A stretch of DNA of 46,433 nt. It comes from Seminavis robusta. Taxonomy: Eukaryota; Bacillariophyta; Bacillariophyceae; Naviculales; Naviculaceae. How positions within the stretch are numbered: position 1 is the stretch's first letter; each line of letters begins with the position of its first letter. Of the stretch, positions 39,386-46,433 are shown in pieces. Made by a program: the position numbers and the translations under genes. The stretch spans positions 1 to 46,433 of the forward strand of contig CAICTM010000824.1 in assembly GCA_903772945.1 (NCBI GenBank). Reading direction: 5' to 3'. The notes below the pieces were generated by a model, which saw only the letters and a program-made list of their open reading frames with translations, had not been told where the DNA came from and made no database searches.

Positions 39386-40890
39386 TTGTTTGCAACTAAC
39401 GAAGTCTACGGCAAATTAGATAATTGCCTAGCAACTACTCAACTAGACACTGACGATCTGTTAGCATCGTTAACTTCGTCATGGCCAACAACTCATCAAC
39501 GTCGCAGAACAAGAGACTCGAAACTATCGTTTATGTTAGATTTAACAGACGAGAGAAAGGGAAAACGAAAACCCGTTACACTCTGTTCTTACTTGATACA
39601 GAAGCATCCGGAACTTAATTACTCAAACTCATGCTAAGAGTTTACTCATGAAGATCATGGGGGCGTCCAAACACTACGGACTGCTTCTATGAAGGAATCG
39701 AAACCCCGCACGAAGTGTAAGGGCACACTCGTCGATTCCCGAGTTCCACGATGATAGATTATCAGATGGAATTTAACACGTCACCAAGAACTTGGGGGCG
39801 CAAGACGTGATCATAGGTCAAGATACTCTCGACGACCTAAGAATCAAGTTTGATGTTCACTACCATGTCATTGGGGTGGAACACGCATTTTTCCCGGCGA
39901 AAGATGGTGATACCAATAGAAAGGAGAACTTCTCCATTTCCGATCCTGCAGCTGTCAGCGACAATGCAGATAGTGTCGAGAAGATTCTTGATACGACATA
40001 CGAAATAGATTTAAGGCAGATGTGCCAGAGTCAAAACCAGTTAAATAAGGAAGAGCAAGAACTGCCTCATGCCTTTTCAACAAGTGCTTCGACCCAGTCG
40101 AGATACTTTGGAGAGTTGCGAAGGGACAACTACGAAGTAGAACTTCGTCCGACGTTAAATCCTATTACCTATGGGCTCACCCTACTCCACAGGTCCATAC
40201 CAACACTCTTAGAAGGAGGTTGAACGTCTCTGCGAAACGGGGCACTCAAGAAGGTGAATCGTTTCAGTGGGCGCACCAACTTTATCGTTCCCAAGAAAGA
40301 GGGATCTGCACGATTCATCTCTGTTTTCGGGAACCGAACAAACGGATCAAGCGAAGCCTTATCCTATCCCAAAATCAGGGACATGCTCTGAACCCAGATG
40401 GATTCAAGTGCGCTACCAGTCTAGACCTGACACGGGATACTACACATCGAGCTGTCACCTCACTCGAAGCAACACTATGCCATTGCATATGCCATTGCAC
40501 TCCCGAAGGGAAAGCACGAGTACAGAGGTTGCCAATGGGTCTATGTAATAGTCCCGACATCTTCCAAAAGAAGATGAAACAACCATGCATGACTTAGAAA
40601 ATGTCCGTGCATACGTTGATGATCAACTCATCCTAACGGACGTCGATCTCGCAGATCGCGTTGAACAGTAGGATGACCTTTCCCAAAGACTCCAAGAAGT
40701 CGGGATTGAAATCAACACTACCAAGGCCTTCCTCGATAGGAAGAACTGGAGTATCTAGACAATTGGACTTCTCGAGAAGGAAGCCAACTCTTAACTAAAA
40801 CGATAACAGATGCGATCCAGCTATCGCTCTTCCTACCAACAGGAAGTAACTTCGTAGATTCATTGGACCAATGAACTACCAAGGGCTGCT
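39386..40890 (+). pseudogene. Protease and RT of gypsy copy 2, broken
   Basis: Frames in order: LFATNEVYGKLDNC (39386), GAQDVIIGQDTLDDLRIKF (39795, the end of the protease), YEVELRP (40130), ALKKVNRFSG and FIVPKKE (40240-40310), RFISVFREPNKRIKR (40315-40350), GFKCATSLDLT (40400, the first catalytic aspartate), QRLPMGLCNSPDIFQ (40523-40570) and RAYVDDQLIL (40607-40635, the active-site box). The order and motifs are Ty3 RT. Stops and frameshifts occur throughout; the end near 40890 is a deletion. Confidence 0.8.
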
Positions 40891-40899
40891 CCACGACAG

Positions 40900-41478
40900 C
40901 AGACGGAGTAACCATCGTTCTGAACCAGACGTGGGTTACCCAGTATCCATGACCGGTCGTCATGGACAAGAGAACGTAATCCCGCGTAGAGGTCGAAGAA
41001 GACTTCCGGATGAAATGACTTCGTCGCAAGTTCACGGCGTCAATCGTGACAAGACTTCACCACATCCGTTTCAAAGCAAACCGGAAAACATCAAGGAACG
41101 TCGCCAACGACTTATCCAGAAAAACACCGATAAGGAGAACACGGCAGTGTCCCTCATCAACACCATGTCAACGACACTATGATGATTCATCAGTTCAACC
41201 GTTATACGGTCAGCCAACGCACAAGGTCCTTACCACACAGACCGAGTCAATAACAATGGCACTGTACGGTCCGACATACTACCGCCAATGCGGCACAGTC
41301 TACCAGACTTGGAACATAAGGTATTTACACCCATACAAGGCCTGATCCCCTTGTAGGATTGCCATCGTGCGACGCACATGTCTACATCCAATCTCCGGAG
41401 AGTGCCCCGCACTTTAATTCATATGTTCTCCTTGTCCGACTGATGTCGTGCCTTCCGTGACCCTTGTCAGGGGGCGAA
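40900..41478 (+). pseudogene. pol tail of gypsy copy 2
   Basis: After the deletion, sequence resembling the integrase C-terminal tail (FKANRKTSRNVANDLSRKT) and the repeated downstream stretch ending with GTCTACCAGACTTGGAACAT occur. The same stretch is found in copy 1 near 23375-23720 (other strand) and at 34208-34500. Confidence 0.7.
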
Positions 41479-41985
41479 TGCAATACACGGCTCTTAGCCT
41501 TATTCGCGACTCGATCCTAGATAGGGTTTGAGTTCGACTCATGACTGAGTCTTTCGTGAATAGTCATTGAGACAGGGTTCTCATGACCGCTAGTCATACT
41601 AGGTCGATGGTGAAACATCGCGCTAGATATTAGCTGGCGTGGAGAGATTCCACGCTACTAGATAAATGTAGACGAATCTTCCACGCGTTCCGTTTTTGGA
41701 TCGTGGAGTGAGTAGGATCGCTACCGCAACCTACTCTATCACACTCTACAGTCTCCGCGGGAGTTCAGATCTACGATCCTTTGATTGTGGATCTCTCTCG
41801 TTGATTAGTTTTCATAGCTTTCTAATCCTCTTCTCTCATAAAATTCTCTCAAACTCAAAACACTCGAAAGATCTTTACACTAGCTTTTAGCGTAGTGCAA
41901 TAGCTTTCCAATCTCTCTCATAACTTTCATTCTCTCAAACTCAAAACACTCGAAAGATCTTTACACTAGCTTTTAGCGTAGTGCA
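41479..41985 (+). repeat. 3' LTR of gypsy copy 2 plus repeated LTR end
   Basis: 41479-41899 is a complete LTR starting TGCAATACACGG and ending GCGTAGTGCA. 41900-41985 repeats its last 86 bp (from ATAGCTTTCCAATCTCTC to GTAGTGCA). Confidence 0.85.
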
Positions 41986-42089
41986 GGAGCCCTTCGCACC
42001 AGTATTAACATGTAATGAAAACAACAACCAAACATCTCATGTAGAGTCTAAAAACCCAATATAGATAAGGAATGTTTAAAAGAAAAACC

Positions 42090-43212
42090 ACTACAATCGA
42101 ATGGTCCCCCGCAATCACATCTAGATGCACCACCCAAAACGGAACAGATAGCCACGGCCACACCGCTAGTCGCAGATACAGGCAGCACCGGACACTTTCT
42201 CTCTACCGAATTCATAGCCATCAGCAATGAAAGCATTATCAACATCCAACCAACCAACGACCCAATCCGAGTCATTTTATCAGACAATACCGTCATCATA
42301 TCAAACCACACCTATCAACTGGACCTACCAAGCCTACCGCCATCAGCAACGAAGGCACACATATTCCCATCCATGGGCACAACCTCACTACTATCAATCG
42401 GTCAACTTTGTGACGCAGGATGCGAGGCAATCTTTCGCGCACACGAGTGCCTAATCTCTTTCATGGGAGATACAATCCGCACCGGCAATCGCAACGTCCA
42501 CACGAACAAGCTATGGGAAATCGACATCAGCAATCAAACCCAACACTCCTCCAACCTCATGGCAACCACACCATCGGCAACTCCTGCCGACATCGTAGCA
42601 TTCGCACATGCAGCTCTGTTCTCCCCCGTTCCATCTACCCTGACAACGGCTTTAAAGAACAAATACATCCACAATATGCCAGGCTTAACCACGGAAACGT
42701 TTAACAATTAAACACCGAACTCAATAGCCACTGCCAAAGGACACATGAACCAACAAAGGCAAGGAATCCAATCAACGAAACAGGAACCAGAGCCGCTGCC
42801 ACTACTACCTGAGCACGACGACGCATTTCCATCCCAAGAAGACTCCACAGAACAAGTAGCCCTACAGCAAGCTTGCTATGCCACGGTTATTCAACCAACA
42901 GGGAAAACCTTCTCGGACCAAACAGGACACTTCTTCATCCCATCCAGCGCCGGTAACAACTACCTATTCATCCTATACCACTATGACAGCAACTCCATTC
43001 ACGCTGAACCCATGCAGAACCGATCCGCGAAATCCCATGTTAAAGCTCGGACAACAATCCACAACCAGCTTGTACGTGCTGGGCTATGGCCCAAGCTCCA
43101 CATGCTGGATAATGAGTGCTCGCAACAGCTTCGTGACCACATTAACAGCGAAGGAATTGCCATCCAAACGACACCTGCAGATTACACAGACGGAATGCAG
43201 CAGAGAGAGTGA
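42090..43212 (+). pseudogene. Protease, gag-pre-integrase and integrase start of the Copia element
   Basis: The aspartic protease has VADTGSTGHFL near 42173 (DTG box). A gag-pre-integrase tail follows (LKNKYIHNMPGLTTETF). An in-frame TAA at 42709-42711 replaces a sense codon, and the same frame continues (TPNSIATAKGHMNQQRQGI). The integrase core shows KTFSDQTGHFFIP near 42905, with the first catalytic aspartate, NNYLFILYHYDSN, and MLDNECSQ near 43100 with the second. A frameshift near 43185 ends this frame. Confidence 0.8.
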
Positions 43213-44372
43213 TCCAAACTTACAAAAACCACCTCATAGCTGGTCTCTGCACAACCGACACCAACTTCCCAGTCCACTTATGGGACAAACTCATCCCACA
43301 GTGCACCATCACCCTCAACCTCCTCCGAGGATCCCGAATCAACCCCAACCTCTCAGCCTACGCACAAGTCTTTGGAACATATGACTTTATGGCAACACCC
43401 ATTGCCCCTCCAGGCATCCATGTTGTAGTCCATGAGAAACCTGCTGAAAGAGCCACGTGGGCACCGAAAGGCAAAGATGGTTGGTACATCGGCCCCGAGT
43501 TAGAGTCTTACAGGTGCTTCAGAACCTGGATATGGGATACCCAACGTGAACGAAAAGCAGACACGTTGTCTTGGTTCCCTCAGCGGCTACAAATGCCTCT
43601 GCCAACAGCACTAGACCTTGCAATCGGCGGAATACGCGACATAGCCACAGCCCTCAGCCAACCAATAACCGACCCAGCAGCCCAAACACTCACAGACACA
43701 GAAGCTGGAATGCTCCTCGATCTAGCACACATGTTCGATCACCGATTACACCAACAACTCGAGCCAACCGCGAAAAACAGTACTACGAAATCGAACCACA
43801 CCAACTACGGCCCATTTCTGAGGGTGCCAGGGGACGCAAACACGTACGAAAAAAACAAACGACACCGAAAGAAAGCCAAACAGAAAGCGCAACCAGCACC
43901 GCCCGGAACACCAACGCCCACGAGCGCCACCCATCAGGCAAATAAAGCGGTCAATCCAGACACAGGAGTCCTCTCGGACTACAAAGTACTCAAACAATCC
44001 ACAGACAGAGAACACTGGATCAACGCTTGCTGCAACGAAATCGGTAGACTAGCTCAAGGACGCAAAGCAACAGGTCTTAAAGGCACGGGCACAATGCAAT
44101 TCATCAAGCATACTGATGTCCCAGCCGGACGCAAACCCACGTATCTACGAGTGGTGTGCGATGACAGACCCCAGAAAGCTGAGATTAGACGTGTCTGCTT
44201 TACAGTAGGAGGAGACCGCATCGAATACCCCTTCAACGTCAGTACCAAAACAGCATCCTTGACAACAGTAAAGATGCACCTTAACAGCGTCATATCCACG
44301 GAGGATGCCCGCTTCATGTCAATCGACATCAAGGACTTCTACCTCAGCCAACACACCCATGGACCGACCTGA
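43209..44372 (+). pseudogene. Integrase end and RT start of the Copia element
   Basis: One 387-residue frame: RVIQTYKNHLIAGLC (integrase), LITLNLLRGS-like ITLNLLRGSRINPNLSAYA, the GKDGWYIGPELESYRC conserved tail, a basic linker (KKNKRHRKKAKQKA type), then RT (GVLSDYKVLKQST; FMSIDIKDFYLS near 44317 with the first catalytic aspartate). A 4-bp insertion near 44350 shifts the frame. The first part follows directly on the piece before 43200. Confidence 0.85.
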
Positions 44373-44787
44373 ATACATGCGGATCCCCGTGGACATCATT
44401 CCGGATGAAATCATGGACCAGTACAACCTCCACAACCTCGTACACAACGGATATGTAATGGTCGAAATCAACCGAGGCATGTACGGCCTTCCCCAAGCTG
44501 GAAGAATCGCCAACGATGCTCTTGTCGAGTACTTGGCCATCCACGGATACACCCAATCCAAGCACGTACATGGGCTATTCAAACACACCGATCGTCCAGT
44601 CGCATTTACTTTGGTCGTAGACGATTTCCGAGTCAAGTATGTGGGCAAAGACAATGCCATGCATCTCAGCGACACACTAGCTAAAGCATACAAGATTACG
44701 ACAGACTGGGACGGAGCTCTCTATTGCGGCATCCACGTCAAGTGGGACTATGACAATGCAACCGTGGACCTCTCCATGCCAGGATAA
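44356..44787 (+). pseudogene. RT palm of the Copia element
   Basis: MDRPEYMRIPVDIIPDEI opens the continuation. NRGMYGLPQAGRIAND is the conserved Copia box, and FTLVVDDFRVKYVG near 44610 is the active-site VDD. The frame ends at an in-frame TAA (44785-44787) after LSMPG, and the same frame then continues with YVQRALQRF. Confidence 0.85.
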
Positions 44788-45657
44788 TATGTGCAACGAG
44801 CATTGCAAAGATTCAACCACTCACAGCCAACCAAACCACAATATGCCCCACACAAGTGGAACACACCACAATATGGCCAACCAATCCAATACACCGAGCC
44901 AGAGGACACGACAACTCCACTACCACCAAGCGGTATCAAGCACATCATCCAAGAAGTGGTGGGAGTCCTACTCTATTATGCAAGGGCTGTAGATTGCACC
45001 ATGCTAATGGCCCTGGGCGACATAGCAGCTGAACAAACACACGGCACAGAGAAACCCCTACAAGCCACAGCCATGCTGTTAAACTATGCAGCAACCAATC
45101 CCGATGCTGTCCTCCGCTACAAAAAGAGTAACATGATCCTACACCTCCATTCCAACGCCTCCTACCTCTCTGCACCCAAAGCTCGATCCCGAGCCGGAGG
45201 CTACCTCTTCCTTAGCAATGGAGACCTGGACAATCCACCTCACAACGGAGCCATTCATGTAGTCGTCAAAATCATAAAAAACGTCCTCAGCTCTGCAGCA
45301 GAAGCTGAAGTGGGGGCAGCATTCAACAATGCCCAAGAAGCATGCTCCATGCGACAAACACTCATTGAAATGGGACATCCCCAGCCAGCAACACCCATCC
45401 AAACAGACAACAAATGCGCTGAAGGCATCCTCAATGGAACCGTCAAACAAAAACACTTGAAAGCCATTGACATACACTTCTACTGGCTGAAAGATCGAAT
45501 CGACCAAGGCCAATTCACCATCTATTGGCGACCCGGAATCACCAACAGAGGAGACTACTTCACGAAACACCATCCGGCTTCCCACCACCGAAGTGAACGC
45601 TCGAAGTTCCTCCACAACAATAAACATGCAACCAACTTGCCGATAAACAACAACTAG
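44788..45657 (+). pseudogene. RNase H end of the Copia element
   Basis: About 290 residues. The RT thumb is followed by RNase H. HSNASYLSAPKARSRAGG near 45150 stands where the family has HSDASYLS, so the first RNase H aspartate is N. NVLSSAAEAEVGAAF near 45285 has the glutamate, and TDNKCAEGILNG near 45405 has an acidic residue. DQGQFTIYWRPGITNRGDYFT is the usual ending (split 45511-45570). Confidence 0.85.
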
Positions 45658-45679
45658 CCATCACAATCGCGTGAGGGTG

Positions 45680-45842
45680 TGTTGATCTGGCACTCAGGAC
45701 CCTTAAGTCTTTGGGTCCCTAGCCAGATCCAAGACCTATTATGATGTCAGCAAGCTGCATGCATGCTCACCCTGCTTGCAAGTTATGCAAGTAGGAGCCT
45801 CCAACCGTTAAGAGCTGTTAAGAGTTGGCACTCCCAGGCTGA
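45680..45842 (+). repeat. Probable 3' LTR of the Copia element, truncated
   Basis: Starts TGTTGATCTGG after a G-rich tract. It has an internal partial palindrome (AGGACCCTTAAG, GGGTCCCT). The end is lost at the gypsy LTR beginning at 45843. Confidence 0.6.
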
Positions 45843-46369
45843 TGCACTACGCTAAAAGCTAGTGTAAAGATCTTTCGAGCGTTTTGAGTTTGAGAGAATG
45901 AAAGTTATGAGAGGATTAGAAAGCTATGAAAACTAATCAACGAGAGAGATCCACAACCAAAGGATCATAGATCTGAACTCCCGCGGGAGACTGTAGAGTG
46001 TGATAGAGTAGGTTGCGGTAGCAATCCTACTCACTCCACGATCCAAAAACGGAACGCGTGGAAGATTCGTCTAGCATTTATCTAGTAGCGTGGAAGTACT
46101 CCACGCTAGCTAAATATCTAGAGCGATGTTTCATCATCAACCTAGTATGACTAGAGCGGTCATTGAGAACCCTGTCTCAATGACTATTCACGAGAGACTC
46201 AGTCATGAGTCGAACTCAAACCCTATCTAGGATCGAGTCGCGAATAAGGCTAAGAGCCGTGTATTGCATTAGGGTTCTCAATGACTATTCACGAGAGACT
46301 CAGTCATGAGTCCAACTCAAACCCTATCTAGGATCGAGTCGCGAATAAGGCTAAGAGCCGTGTATTGCA
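45843..46369 (-). repeat. 3' LTR of gypsy copy 3 with repeated start
   Basis: 45843-46268 is a complete LTR in minus orientation (TGCACTACGCT to GTGTATTGCA on the plus strand). 46271-46369 repeats about 99 bp of it (46170-46268), that is, the first bases of the LTR in its own orientation. The polypurine tract is next (TTCGCCCCCTGAC), so it is the 3' LTR of an element that continues beyond the window. Confidence 0.85.
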
Positions 46370-46433
46370 TTCGCCCCCTGACAAGGGTCACGGAAGGCAC
46401 GACATCAGTCGGACAAGGAGAACATATGAATTA
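46370..46433 (-). mobile_element. Internal end of gypsy copy 3, cut by window edge
   Basis: TTCGCCCCCTGACAAGGGTC matches the sequence beside the 3' LTR of copy 1 (23216-23280). Only the last 64 bp of the internal part are visible. Confidence 0.85.

Larger units (their letters stand above)
37515..41985 (+). mobile_element. Ty3/gypsy LTR retrotransposon, copy 2
   Basis: Same family as copy 1 in the other orientation. The 5' LTR is 37515-37933, the 3' LTR 41479-41899, and a repeat of the last 86 bp of the LTR is appended at 41900-41985. Just inside the 5' LTR is TTTTGTTAACAAACACAA, and just before the 3' LTR is CAGGGGGCGAA. Gag-side sequence here is about 1.4 kb, but RNase H and integrase are almost entirely deleted (a jump near 40895 from NYQGLL to the integrase C-terminal tail). 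No target-site duplication is visible. Confidence 0.85.
41986..45842 (+). mobile_element. Copia (Ty1) retrotransposon, 5'-truncated
   Basis: Protease, gag-pre-integrase, integrase, RT and RNase H follow in Ty1/Copia order over 3.6 kb. The 5' LTR and gag are missing because the gypsy LTR end at 41985 stands only about 170 bp before the protease. At the right, a polypurine-like GCGTGAGGGTG (45669-45679) is followed by a probable 3' LTR starting TGTTGATCTGG at 45680. That LTR is cut at 45842 by an inverted gypsy LTR. Pol is long-framed and mildly broken, so this copy is younger than the others in the window. Confidence 0.85.

Noticed and set aside
1..46433. tRNA, rRNA, CRISPR or riboswitch
   Set aside because: I looked for tRNA T-arm words, rRNA-like conserved stretches and regularly spaced repeats and found none. 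A covariance search would be decisive.

Overview
The window looks like a repeat-rich piece of a diatom nuclear genome, most plausibly a raphid pennate diatom. The reasons are: Copia pol of the type common in diatoms; two genes whose N-termini carry a signal peptide followed by the phenylalanine-type plastid motif of diatoms (AFA|FGP and TAS|FPF); short GT-AG introns (89 and 110 nt); and an F-box plus MYND protein of a kind frequent in these algae. The species is not proved by the sequence. There is no bacterial, rRNA, tRNA or CRISPR signal.

Layout. 1-850: a broken Copia pol tail. 1040-1965: inverted and tandem repeats built on GACTAAA and on a TTCGATCG motif. 1990-6802: a decayed retroelement with reverse transcriptase, RNase H and tyrosine recombinase (DIRS/Ngaro-like), followed by 2.3 tandem copies of a 672-bp unit. 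7636-20966 is the main gene island: an F-box/MYND protein (+), a four-helix DUF4239/bestrophin-like protein with a plastid leader (+), a secreted protein with nine six-cysteine repeats (-), a serine-rich disordered protein (-), and a two-exon ArfGAP-like protein with an SR-rich tail (-). 22802-27308: a Ty3/gypsy element on the minus strand with two LTRs and a GGTG target-site duplication. 28040-29188: two adjacent inverted-repeat (MITE-like) elements. 29534-32327: a glutathione S-transferase and a two-exon EamA/DMT transporter with a plastid leader, both on the minus strand.

33927-46433 is nested transposon territory: a foldback repeat, a rearranged gypsy remnant (LTR pieces in opposite orientation), a broken Mutator-like DDE transposase, a second gypsy copy (+), a Copia element with a nearly complete but frame-broken pol, and the 3' LTR of a third gypsy copy (-) that runs off the window. 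All the gypsy pieces share one LTR family of about 420 bp with TGCA at both ends.

No operon-like cooperation among the host genes can be inferred. The two plastid-leader membrane proteins could both act in plastid envelope transport, but nothing in the sequence links them. The most interesting items are the nine-repeat secreted cysteine protein, the ArfGAP domain that lacks its arginine finger, the tyrosine-recombinase retroelement with its tandem 672-bp array, and the gypsy LTR family with no visible tRNA primer site.
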